From contig CAZGQD010000038.1 in the NCBI GenBank assembly GCA_964527395.1, positions 1 through 12,907 on the forward strand: DNA of 12,907 bases, written 5' to 3'. The notes under the pieces were generated by a model that worked only from the letters and a program-made list of their open reading frames with translations, did not search any database and had not been told where the DNA came from. Shown here one piece after another: positions 1-6,177 of this stretch. Within the stretch, counting starts at the first letter, position 1. Every line of letters begins with the position of its first letter. This stretch comes from GCA-2688265 sp964527395 (GTDB lineage: Archaea; Nanobdellota; Nanobdellia; Woesearchaeales; GW2011-AR9). Made by a program: the position numbers and the translations under genes.

Positions 1-3
1 CAT

Positions 4-32
4 ATTTTCATGAACAAATACAAATATATAAA
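4..32 (-). promoter_or_regulatory. Promoter of a leftward gene off the left edge
   Basis: On the minus strand a TTTATATA box (32 down to 25) is followed, 23 nt after its TTTATA hexamer, by an ATG at positions 3-1. This is the same spacing as at other leaderless genes in the window. The gene itself lies outside the window, so nothing can be said about its product. A second in-phase-independent ATG lies at 11-9, which would sit upstream of the predicted transcription start. Confidence 0.5.
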
Positions 33-57
33 TGTTGTTTGGAAAGAGAATAACATT

Positions 58-711
58 TTACTTATTATACTTGCTTTGTTTATCTTTATCATACTTGCAA
101 TACTTTGTAATAGTACACTTATGGCAATCTGGGCCTCGTGGATGACAAACCCTTTGACCATGGTCTACAATCAAAGAATTGATTTGGTTCCAACGCTCTT
201 TTGGAACTATTGCTTTAAGTTGGAGCTCTGATTCTTGAGGATCTTTGCTGTTGATCCAATTTAGTCTTGTTGTGTTACAGATTCTATGGACATGAGTATC
301 TACTGCTATTGATGGAATGCTGTATACGTATGAGAGAATGCAGCTTGCTGTTTTTCTTCCTACACCAGGCAAGAGTAGGAGTTCTTCCATAGTGTTTGGG
401 ACTTGGCTTTGGTGTTTGTCTATGAGTATTTGGCAGAGTTTATTTATGTGTTTAGATTTAGTTCTGTGAAAACCAATGCCGTAGATTAGTTTTTGAATTT
501 GTTCTTCTTTTAGATTTATGAATGCTTCAGGATTAGGGTGATTTTTGAACATTTTTAGAGCTATTGGGATGACTGTAGCATCTTTGGTTCTAGCACTTAG
601 AAGAGTCATGATTAGAAGTTTGAAAGGGCTTAGATGTTTATACTCCTCAAGCATGGTTTTGCCAGCAGTTTGCTTGAGAGTGTCGAGGACAGTTGCGATA
701 GTTTGTTGCAT
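58..711 (-). CDS. nth: Endonuclease III (DNA glycosylase/AP lyase)
   Basis: Base-excision repair enzyme that removes oxidised pyrimidines and cleaves the abasic site by beta-elimination. With the start at 711 the protein has 217 residues, close to E. coli Nth (211). The helix-hairpin-helix LPGVGRKTA places the catalytic lysine at residue 120 and the catalytic aspartate (AVDTHVH) at 138, the same numbers as in E. coli. A C-terminal 4Fe-4S loop has cysteines at 189, 196, 199 and 205 (C-x6-C-x2-C-x5-C). The frame stays open upstream to 810, but those 33 extra residues come from a foldback element and precede the TATA box (TTAAATA, 740-734), which sits at leaderless distance from the ATG at 711. 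The family call is firm; the start is well supported. Confidence 0.95.
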   Translation of the reverse strand: MQQTIATVLDTLKQTAGKTMLEEYKHLSPFKLLIMTLLSARTKDATVIPIALKMFKNHPNPEAFINLKEEQIQKLIYGIGFHRTKSKHINKLCQILIDKHQSQVPNTMEELLLLPGVGRKTASCILSYVYSIPSIAVDTHVHRICNTTRLNWINSKDPQESELQLKAIVPKERWNQINSLIVDHGQRVCHPRGPDCHKCTITKYCKYDKDKQSKYNK

Positions 712-730
712 TAGAATATTGGTAATTGAT

Positions 731-745
731 CTTTTATTTAAGAAA
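731..745 (-). promoter_or_regulatory. nth TATA box at the foldback element boundary
   Basis: The minus strand reads TTTCTTAAATAAAAG here, about 24-25 nt before the nth ATG at 711. The TAAA core is the same 4 bp as the putative target-site duplication of the adjoining inverted-repeat element (737-740 on the plus strand). The sequence just upstream of the TATA box, where TFB binds, would therefore come from the element end. Confidence 0.5.
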
Positions 746-875
746 GTTGTCACTGTCAGACTTAGTGCAGGCGTGACCACTCGCTCTTTATTTTTGTTGA
801 AAAACAACAAAAATGCTCGTTAATATGTTCTTTTTTTGAGTGGTATTGCCAGTGAGGAGACAGTGAAAACTTTCT
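741..875. mobile_element. MITE-like foldback element, 135 bp
   Basis: Terminal inverted repeats AGAAAGTTGTCACTGTC (741-757) and GACAGTGAAAACTTTCT (859-875) match at 16 of 17 positions. They are flanked directly by TTTA at 737-740 and at 876-879, a possible 4-bp target duplication. Nested inside are a second inverted pair, ACCACTC (776-782) with GAGTGGT (838-844), GGC/GCC (770-772, 848-850), and a perfect central 10-bp hairpin at 790-814 (ATTTTTGTTG, loop AAAAA). There is no convincing ORF inside, so it would be non-autonomous. A TTTA repeat can arise by chance in AT-rich DNA, and a structured RNA is the alternative reading. No transposase is present in the window. Confidence 0.5.
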
Positions 876-930
876 TTTAGTTGAATCTTTTTGAGATGTT
901 TCTAATTGATGCTTTGTTGCAATTGGATCG

Positions 931-1815
931 TTAGTTGCTTGTGTTGGCTTTCTTTATGGCTTTGGTGAAGTTCTCTGCGGCCTCCGTAATCATTGCAGTT
1001 TGAGCCTTCCTTGTCATACTACCTAAATGAGGTGTGCAAATAGCGTTTTGTAGTTTTGTTAGATTTTCGTTTGGTGTAGGTTCGTTCTCGAAAGTGTCTA
1101 AGCAAGCTGTGAAGTTTTTGTTGTTTTCTAGGTGATTGATTAGGTCTGCTTCATTAACAATGCCACCCCTGGAGCAGTTTAGTAAGATTGTGTCTTCTTT
1201 CATCATATTAAGTTGTTCTTTTGCTATCATGTTTCTGGTTTGATCTAGTAATGGGACGTGGATACTTATTATGTCTGCTTCTTTGAACAAAGTGTTTAGG
1301 TCTTCTATTTTTGTGCAGTTCTGGTATTCTTCAATTTGTTCTTTTGTTAAGAATGGATCGTAACAAAGAAAGGAGTTTGGTTCTAGAGATTGAAGTTTCT
1401 TGTGGATTAGTTTAGCTATGTTGCCAAAACCAATGAAGCCAATCTTGCATTCGTTTAACTCTTTTCCATAGAATTCTTCTCTATCCCATCTGTTTTGTTT
1501 CATAGTTTGGTTTGCTTGAGGAATTTTTCTTAGAGCTGTTAGGATCAGTGAGATTGTGTGCTCAGCAGTTGCATTGATGTTTGCAGTAGGTGAATTGATA
1601 ATTTTGATGTTCTGTTCTTTGCAATAGTTTTTATCAATGTGGTTAATACCGTTTGAGCAGGTTACTATGTATTTTAGATTTGGATATTCTGTTAGATTTG
1701 GACTTTGTTTTGAGCTGATTACAATAGCTTCAACTTCAGCTTTGTTGTCTGTTTGAGTGTGGCTTTTGTAGATGTCATGTACAATTTGTTTGTCGTATAG
1801 TATTTGGATTTTCAT
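931..1815 (-). CDS. D-isomer 2-hydroxyacid dehydrogenase (SerA-like)
   Basis: NAD-dependent dehydrogenase of the D-2-hydroxyacid family; substrate not fixed by sequence (3-phosphoglycerate, glyoxylate/hydroxypyruvate or another 2-keto acid). The 294 residues form a substrate-binding part (1-100 and the C-terminus) around a Rossmann core. The nucleotide loop is GFGNIA (129-134), with alanine where the family usually has the third glycine. An acidic residue that would bind the NAD ribose is Asp153 (CYDPF). The catalytic triad is Arg216 (NCSRGG), Glu245 (FENEP) and His263 (PHLGS), and the Arg-Glu spacing equals that of E. coli SerA. It has no ACT domain, so serine feedback as in E. coli SerA is not expected. 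A weak TATA (CTTAAAC) lies about 25 nt upstream of the ATG. It is not in an operon with nth: the foldback element lies between them. Confidence 0.85.
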   Translation of the reverse strand: MKIQILYDKQIVHDIYKSHTQTDNKAEVEAIVISSKQSPNLTEYPNLKYIVTCSNGINHIDKNYCKEQNIKIINSPTANINATAEHTISLILTALRKIPQANQTMKQNRWDREEFYGKELNECKIGFIGFGNIAKLIHKKLQSLEPNSFLCYDPFLTKEQIEEYQNCTKIEDLNTLFKEADIISIHVPLLDQTRNMIAKEQLNMMKEDTILLNCSRGGIVNEADLINHLENNKNFTACLDTFENEPTPNENLTKLQNAICTPHLGSMTRKAQTAMITEAAENFTKAIKKANTSN

Positions 1816-1885
1816 ATTAGTTGGGTTTTTGTTGTGTTGTGTTTAAGAATGTTATGGAAGTGACAATTAATATTAGTATATACTC

Positions 1886-1963
1886 ATCCGTAACTATTTT
1901 CTATAACTTGGTTACGGATTCGAGACACAGTTCCGTAAGAAAAGTTCCACTTTCTACTTACGG
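1886..1963 (-). ncRNA. Double hairpin built on CCGTAA arms (RNA or operator array)
   Basis: Two inverted repeats lie in tandem: ATCCGTAAC (1886-1894) with GTTACGGAT (1911-1919), and CCGTAAG (1933-1939) with CTTACGG (1957-1963). The four arms share one core (CCGTAAS) in alternating orientation, at starts 22-24 bp apart. On the minus strand the right-hand hairpin extends inward through GAAAGT/ACTTTT (one G-U pair, a 2-nt bulge, loop GGA) to 13 bp; the plus strand has an A-C mismatch at that pair. A minus-strand TTTAAA (1996-1991) predicts a transcript start near 1967, four bases before this hairpin. It could be a small RNA, the 5' leader of the dehydrogenase gene, or a protein-binding array. 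No known RNA family is recognised. Confidence 0.4.
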
Positions 1964-1990
1964 GCCAGTATATTCTTGAGGACAGATTTA

Positions 1991-1996
1991 TTTAAA
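1991..1996. promoter_or_regulatory. Palindromic TATA box shared by divergent transcripts
   Basis: TTTAAA within TTTATTTAAAA. Rightward it lies 26 nt before the ATG at 2023, consistent with a leaderless or nearly leaderless mRNA. Leftward, 23 nt from the hexamer leads to position 1967, immediately before the double hairpin. Confidence 0.5.
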
Positions 1997-2022
1997 AACT
2001 ATTTTATTTTTTTGGGCTTAAA

Positions 2023-2673
2023 ATGACTGAAGAAGCACCAGCAAATCTTGAACAAGTTCTTGGAAAATTAGACCAATGGATGCTTTATAGATTTGATGAA
2101 GGCTATACAGCTAGAAATGCAGATGCTTTGAAACAAGAGATTTCAGGTTCTCTTGACTCTAGTATGGGAGAGAGTAGAATAGAGATTATAACAAATCAAT
2201 TTGATAAAGGAGGACTTTTTGATTACTTTAGAGACTTTATTTCAAGATCTTATGTTGTAGCTAAAAAGGCTTTAGACGTGATTAATTCTCCAAGAAATCC
2301 TGGTGTTGAAGAGATTGCTGGTTTTTATAGAAGAACTATTGACTTTGTTGAAGGTTTTTGTCGAGATTTTCCTGATCAAGTTGATTTAGTAGAAGAAGAT
2401 GTTATTGAAGAAGCATTTATTGAGGCATATGATTCAACTCAAGCTTTTTCTTTAGCAGTTACAGCAAATGTTAAAGTTTTGGATCAAGAAAGGCAAAGAC
2501 AAAGAAAATCAAGGACTGAATATAATCAAGACTCCATATTCCCGAATGAATTAATACGATCTATGAGAGAAGGTCAAAAAAGAGACAATCTTTTTATTGA
2601 TGAAACATTAAGAATGATGATTGTTTATATGCCAAGAGTATTTGAAAAGGTAATTGGAGATCTTTATCGTTAA
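2023..2673 (+). CDS. Uncharacterised acidic helical protein (216 aa)
   Basis: I do not recognise a family. The 216 residues look almost wholly alpha-helical and soluble, without signal peptide, membrane segment, cysteine cluster or catalytic motif. Residues 94-132 are rich in acidic and aromatic positions (VDLVEEDVIEEAF at 120-132). Residues 154-190 are highly charged with an arginine/glutamine-rich stretch (QERQRQRKSR). Codon use looks like that of the neighbours. The ATG at 2023 is supported by the TATA box at 1991-1996. The gene is monocistronic or lies at the head of a loose rightward cluster with the nucleotidase, which has its own TATA box. It is divergent from the double-hairpin region. 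Confidence 0.7.
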   Translation: MTEEAPANLEQVLGKLDQWMLYRFDEGYTARNADALKQEISGSLDSSMGESRIEIITNQFDKGGLFDYFRDFISRSYVVAKKALDVINSPRNPGVEEIAGFYRRTIDFVEGFCRDFPDQVDLVEEDVIEEAFIEAYDSTQAFSLAVTANVKVLDQERQRQRKSRTEYNQDSIFPNELIRSMREGQKRDNLFIDETLRMMIVYMPRVFEKVIGDLYR

Positions 2674-2728
2674 CAATGTTGTTTTTAGATTAGAAGTATT
2701 TATTAATAAGCTGATTTGATCTGTTTCT

Positions 2729-3562
2729 ATGGAAGTAGCTATACCTGACAAAACTGAATTTGAGCGTAAGTTGGCATTTCTTGTTGCTGGAGGGGCTGCT
2801 GGGCTTCACGTAGTATCTGACTTTGATAAAACACTGACAATGGCACATTCTGCTGATGGAAAGATTGTTAGTTCTTATTCTCGACTTCGTAATTGTCCGC
2901 TTGTACCTAAAGAGTATTTTGAAGAGAGTATGAAGCTAAAGGACAAATTTCAACCTCATGAATTTGATCCTAAGTTGCCAATGGATCAGAAGATTGAATT
3001 GATGCAAGAATGGTGGGAGACTGCTTGGAATAATAAGGTAAAGTTTGGATTGAATATGGACATGATGAAGGCAGTTGTGCGCGATCCTAGCCTTAAAATG
3101 AGAGATGGAATTGCTTTGTTTTTTCGTAAACTTTGGGAAAATGATGTGCCGTTTTTGATATTTTCATCAGGGATTGGGAATGTGATTGATTTGAAACTAA
3201 AGCAGGTTGGCTTACTTACTAAAAATGTGCATTTGATCGCTAACTTTCTTGAATTTGATGAGTCTGGAGTTGCTGTGGATCATAACAGGCCGCTGATTAC
3301 TGTGTTTACTAAGAATGAAGTCTCTGTAAAAGACTATTCCTATCATTCTGAGATTGGAGAAAGAAAGAATGTATTATTGCTTGGTGACAGTCTTGGAGAT
3401 ATTGGAATGTCAGAAGGGATGGAGCATGATTGTGTGTTAAAGATTGGGTTTTTGAATAAGGACAACTCTGATCGTGAGGCTTATGAGAAAGCATATGATG
3501 TCTTATTGCTTGGAGATCCAGATTTTTCTTATGTGAATGAGTTGTTGGTAAGGATTGTTTGA
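2729..3562 (+). CDS. Pyrimidine 5'-nucleotidase, UMPH-1/NT5C3 type (HAD superfamily)
   Basis: Predicted to dephosphorylate pyrimidine nucleoside monophosphates such as UMP and CMP. The HAD motifs are complete: DFDKT (Asp31 nucleophile, Asp33 acid/base), FSSGIG (Ser146-Gly150), Lys195 in the VFTKN segment, and GDSLGD (Asp220, Asp224) for magnesium. Residues 50-125 form the helical cap. Several stretches resemble vertebrate NT5C3: the VSDFDKTLT start, the ANFLEFDESGV segment, and the GDSLGDIGMSEG motif followed by LKIGFLN. The length of 277 is close to the family. A TATA box (TTTATT, 2699-2704) lies 24 nt before the ATG, so the mRNA is probably leaderless. UMPH-1 is best known from eukaryotes, so its presence in an archaeal-looking window is notable. 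Confidence 0.87.
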   Translation: MEVAIPDKTEFERKLAFLVAGGAAGLHVVSDFDKTLTMAHSADGKIVSSYSRLRNCPLVPKEYFEESMKLKDKFQPHEFDPKLPMDQKIELMQEWWETAWNNKVKFGLNMDMMKAVVRDPSLKMRDGIALFFRKLWENDVPFLIFSSGIGNVIDLKLKQVGLLTKNVHLIANFLEFDESGVAVDHNRPLITVFTKNEVSVKDYSYHSEIGERKNVLLLGDSLGDIGMSEGMEHDCVLKIGFLNKDNSDREAYEKAYDVLLLGDPDFSYVNELLVRIV

Positions 3563-3596
3563 GTTGAAGGGGATTTGGTGATTTTGTTTGATTAAG

Positions 3597-3632
3597 TTTA
3601 TATACTGCTTTTTGGCATCTTCTTGTTGAGGT
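3597..3632 (+). promoter_or_regulatory. Thioredoxin promoter and Shine-Dalgarno site
   Basis: TTTATA (3597-3602) predicts a transcript start near 3626. GAGGT (3628-3632) then lies 8 nt before the ATG at 3641, giving a very short leader that consists almost only of the ribosome binding site. Confidence 0.55.
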
Positions 3633-3640
3633 AATTTATT

Positions 3641-3964
3641 ATGGTAAAGGCAGTAGATATTGAAGGTTTTAACAAACTAGTAAAAGAAGATAAAAAGTTA
3701 GTTTTAGTAGACTTTTGGGCGAGTTGGTGTGGACCTTGTAAAGCACTTGCACCAGTTCTAGAAGAAGTTAGCAAAGATCCACAATTTAAGGACTTGACTT
3801 TTGCAAAGATTAGCACAGAAGAGCATCCAGAAATTGCTAAAGAATTAGGTATTAGAGGAATTCCATGTTTGAAAATCTTTAAAGATGGAGCTGAAATTGG
3901 AGAAATTGTAGGATTTAACCCAAAACCAGCACTTACTGAGAAGATTAAAGAGATTCTGGGGTAG
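3641..3964 (+). CDS. trxA: Thioredoxin
   Basis: Small dithiol oxidoreductase of 107 residues, the standard thioredoxin length, acting in the cytoplasm. The active site is WCGPC (Cys30, Cys33) after the DFWASW strand, with the buried Asp24. The cis-proline is Pro75 in GIRGIPC. The residue after it is Cys76, where most thioredoxins have threonine (GIPT), so a third cysteine sits beside the redox pair. No thioredoxin reductase is nearby. Its own promoter and a T-rich stretch after the stop indicate a single-gene transcript. Confidence 0.95.
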   Translation: MVKAVDIEGFNKLVKEDKKLVLVDFWASWCGPCKALAPVLEEVSKDPQFKDLTFAKISTEEHPEIAKELGIRGIPCLKIFKDGAEIGEIVGFNPKPALTEKIKEILG

Positions 3965-3978
3965 ATTCTGATTTAATT

Positions 3979-4003
3979 GTTTTTAGTTTATTTTTTGTTT
4001 TTT
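3979..4003 (+). terminator. T-rich terminator after thioredoxin
   Basis: Three runs of 5, 6 and 6 thymines on the coding strand begin 15 bases past the thioredoxin stop. This matches archaeal termination at oligo-T without a hairpin. Confidence 0.4.
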
Positions 4004-4085
4004 CATTATGCTTCTTTGTTTTTATCATTATTAATTTGCTTGAATTAACTGATTTTTTAGTTTTCTCGTGTACTTTGGCGTAAGA

Positions 4086-4116
4086 TTTAAATAGCACTAT
4101 GTGCTACAATGTGCTA
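4086..4116 (+). promoter_or_regulatory. RHH gene TATA box with GTGCTA operator repeats
   Basis: TTTAAA (4086-4091) lies 24 nt before the ATG at 4116. Between them are TAGCAC (4092-4097) and two copies of its complement, GTGCTA (4101-4106 and 4111-4116), the last overlapping the start codon. The two direct copies are exactly 10 bp apart. Ribbon-helix-helix repressors typically bind such short repeated half-sites, so autoregulation by the encoded protein is the natural inference. Confidence 0.5.
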
Positions 4117-4376
4117 TGGAAACAATATCAGTTAGATACGACAATGAATTTATTATTGACATGGAACGGATTATGAAGGAAAATCGCTATTCCACTAAAG
4201 CAGAATTTATTCGTGAAGCTGTTAGAGACAAAATGAGAGATTTAGAGGCAGAAGCAGCTTTGATGCGTCTTGAAATGATTGCAGGTTCTTCAAAAAGAAA
4301 AACAACAAAAGAACAATTAAGGAGAGCTAGAAAAAAGTCTTTTGAAGAATTAGCAAGAAAGCATGGAAGCTTATAA
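4116..4376 (+). CDS. Ribbon-helix-helix (CopG/NikR-type) regulator or antitoxin
   Basis: The 86-residue protein opens with an RHH fold: a short strand (TISVRYDNEF) for the DNA-binding ribbon, helix A (IIDMERIMKEN), a turn (RYSTKAE) and helix B (FIREAVRDKMRDLE). A basic, helical C-terminal half (SSKRKTTKEQLRRARKKS) follows and may bind a partner protein or DNA. The ATG at 4116 is preferred over the in-frame GTG at 4101 because the TATA box predicts transcription starting at 4116. The stop codon directly abuts that of the converging PIN gene. RHH proteins commonly act as antitoxins to PIN toxins, which makes a functional pair plausible but unproven in this orientation. It could equally be a solitary repressor. 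Confidence 0.85.
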   Translation: METISVRYDNEFIIDMERIMKENRYSTKAEFIREAVRDKMRDLEAEAALMRLEMIAGSSKRKTTKEQLRRARKKSFEELARKHGSL

Positions 4377-4781
4377 AAGATTTTTTGGATGTTCAGACTT
4401 ACATATGTGACTTAATTTAATAAAGTCTTTTTGATCTCTTGATACTAAGATTAGATTATTGTTTCTGCAAACAATAGCGTGAAATGCATCTGCTTCTGGA
4501 ACTCTTTGTATTCTAGAAATTTTTCTTGCTTCGTCAAAGTAATGTTGGAATATGTGAATTTTCCTTAAATTGTCTGGTTTTGCTAAACTGAGCATTAAAT
4601 TTATCTCATATTGAGAATAATTTAGTTTTTTCAATTCATGAGTTATCTTTTTAGAATAAAAAATTGTTGAACCACTATTAATTACTTTTTTGAACAAACT
4701 TTTTGCCAATTTTGTTGCTTTTCCCCTATTTTCATATAAATCTATCCAAATATTTGTATCAAAATAATATCTTCTTTCCAT
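4371..4781 (-). CDS. PIN-domain protein (VapC-like ribonuclease)
   Basis: A 136-residue single PIN domain, the usual VapC size. Metal-binding acidic residues are Asp8 (FDTNIW), Glu49 (THELKK), Asp98 (PEADAFHA) and Asp116 (SRDQKDF), so the site appears intact. VapC proteins cleave tRNA or rRNA and are neutralised by a cognate antitoxin; an RNA-processing role is the alternative. The ATG at 4781 follows a TATA box (TTTAAA) by 23 nt; the TTG one codon upstream is not needed. It converges tail to tail with the RHH gene, with stop codons at 4371-4373 and 4374-4376 directly adjacent, unlike the usual antitoxin-then-toxin operon. Confidence 0.85.
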   Translation of the reverse strand: MERRYYFDTNIWIDLYENRGKATKLAKSLFKKVINSGSTIFYSKKITHELKKLNYSQYEINLMLSLAKPDNLRKIHIFQHYFDEARKISRIQRVPEADAFHAIVCRNNNLILVSRDQKDFIKLSHICKSEHPKNLL

Positions 4782-4880
4782 CAAGGTTTTTTGTGATTTT
4801 AAGATTTAAATGTGAATCTGAAGATTTTTCGGAAGAATCACGGAAATTAGCTCATCTCTTCGTAATTTTATGAATAAATT

Positions 4881-4886
4881 CTTAAA
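4881..4886 (+). promoter_or_regulatory. taw3 operon TATA box
   Basis: CTTAAA followed by 23 nt and the ATG at 4910, so the first gene of the operon is probably translated from a leaderless end. The divergent PIN promoter lies about 75 bp to the left, and between them there is only an imperfect inverted repeat (GATTTTTC/GGAAGAATC, 4823-4839). Confidence 0.5.
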
Positions 4887-4909
4887 TAGAATGCTTTCTT
4901 TTTATATTT

Positions 4910-5434
4910 ATGGCATTTAAAGTAGATTTTGACAAATCACCGCAAGGATTTATTGATGAAGACATTATTCCACTCTTAGAAGTGCTGAATAAGAGAGTAT
5001 TTTCTACAACTAGTTCTTGCTCTGGTAGAATCACAGTTATGAGTGGTGCTAAGAAAGGAGAATCTAAATGGATTTATAAATCGCATACTGAGGCTGATGT
5101 TGAGGCTGTCTGGAATGTTGTTTCTGGGCTTGCTGATGATGAAGTAGTGAGATTCTTTTATGAGCCATTCATTGTGCATGTCAAATGTAAAGATTTTGAA
5201 AGTGCAAGTTCAATGCTTTCTTTGTTGCATTTGAATGGTTTGAAGAAAAGTGGAATGATTAGTGGCAAAAAGCTGCTGGTTGAGATCAATGATACTGGAA
5301 GGATTGAAACTATTTTGGATAATAGTCTTGGATTTGAATATATTGAGAAGTTGGTTTTGGAAGCTAATAAGAGGCTTGAATCTACAAAGAAAAGGATTAA
5401 ATTATGTGAAAGATTGTTTTCAGGTAGAGATTAA
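4910..5434 (+). CDS. taw3: tRNA(Phe) wybutosine-pathway methyltransferase Taw3/TYW3
   Basis: Predicted SAM-dependent enzyme that methylates the N4 position of the tricyclic wyosine precursor at G37 of tRNA(Phe). The hallmark is SSCSGR at residues 35-40, where the family has an invariant serine-cysteine-serine-glycine-arginine core. The flanking segments, an N-terminal DFDKSPQGFIDEDIIPLL and a central FFYEPFIVHVKCKD followed by a glycine-rich GLKKSG, also fit the family. The length is 174 residues, shorter than eukaryotic TYW3. The TATA box at 4881-4886 gives a leaderless start. The methyltransferase gene follows after 21 bases. Other wybutosine genes (trm5, taw1, taw2) are not in the window. 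Confidence 0.9.
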   Translation: MAFKVDFDKSPQGFIDEDIIPLLEVLNKRVFSTTSSCSGRITVMSGAKKGESKWIYKSHTEADVEAVWNVVSGLADDEVVRFFYEPFIVHVKCKDFESASSMLSLLHLNGLKKSGMISGKKLLVEINDTGRIETILDNSLGFEYIEKLVLEANKRLESTKKRIKLCERLFSGRD

Positions 5435-5455
5435 TATTGAATAAAAGGTGAAAAA

Positions 5456-6169
5456 ATGACTGTTGAAGAATGGAAGGATAAAATAAAAGGATGGGAGACT
5501 ACCAGTAGTAAGACATTTTTGCTATTCCCAGTATTAGAAAAAATTATTTCTAACCCAAAAAATAAGAAAATATTAGATGTTGGTTGTGGAGATGGATTTG
5601 GAGTTAGATTCTTCAAAGAAAGAGAAGCTAAAGCTATTGGAGTTGACATCTCTGAAGATAGTATAAAGACATGCTTAGAAAAAGATCCAGAAGGAAAATA
5701 TCTAGTTAGAGATGTGTTAAATGATTTAGATATTGAAGGAGATAATGATTATGTTTTATCTTTGTTAGTTTTACTTAGTTTTGGTAAAAAAGAAAAAATT
5801 GTTAAAGCTCTTAAAAATATGTTGGATAAGCTGAAAAAAGATGGAAGACTGATTATTTCTACAGAACACCCTGCTTTTGATAACAGAAATGATAATATGG
5901 ATACTATGACAAGATCTAGTGAAAGTGAATATTCTTATGCAAAGAGTGGGTCTAAGGTGATTTACAAACATAAGACTAAAGATATGTCTTTTGTTGATTT
6001 TCATTGGACAATAGAAGATTATTCCAAATGTATTTTTGAGGCTGGTCTTGTAATTGAAAAAATCCTCGAGCCTAAACCAATACTAGAATCAAAGGAAATC
6101 AATCCAGAACTTTATACAGCAAGAGTGAATTTTCCTCCACAGATAGTTTTTATTTGTAAGAAAAAATGA
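5456..6169 (+). CDS. Class I SAM-dependent methyltransferase, substrate unknown
   Basis: A 237-residue Rossmann-type methyltransferase. Motif I is LDVGCGDGFG (residues 40-49), the acidic end of strand 2 is Asp64 in GVDIS, and the later strand reads GRLIISTEHPAF. The C-terminal half (FVDFHWTIEDYSKCIFEAGL, then a proline-containing EPKPI segment) matches the general methyltransferase 11/25 type, many of which act on small molecules. Translation is from an AGGTG Shine-Dalgarno site (5446-5450) six bases before the ATG, with only 21 bases after the taw3 stop and no TATA box, so it is co-transcribed with taw3. A role in tRNA modification is suggested only by that linkage. It meets the LOG gene tail to tail with 8 bases between. 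Confidence 0.85.
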   Translation: MTVEEWKDKIKGWETTSSKTFLLFPVLEKIISNPKNKKILDVGCGDGFGVRFFKEREAKAIGVDISEDSIKTCLEKDPEGKYLVRDVLNDLDIEGDNDYVLSLLVLLSFGKKEKIVKALKNMLDKLKKDGRLIISTEHPAFDNRNDNMDTMTRSSESEYSYAKSGSKVIYKHKTKDMSFVDFHWTIEDYSKCIFEAGLVIEKILEPKPILESKEINPELYTARVNFPPQIVFICKKK

Positions 6170-6177
6170 AAATTTGA

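Noticed and set aside
10..231. 73-residue hydrophobic rightward ORF that could be a membrane peptide
   Set aside because: It lies mostly opposite nth, whose catalytic residues are fully conserved in the other strand; the hydrophobicity is a by-product of that coding.
712..810. 33-residue N-terminal extension of endonuclease III
   Set aside because: It is encoded inside the foldback element and upstream of the nth TATA box; the ATG at 711 restores E. coli residue numbering for both catalytic residues.
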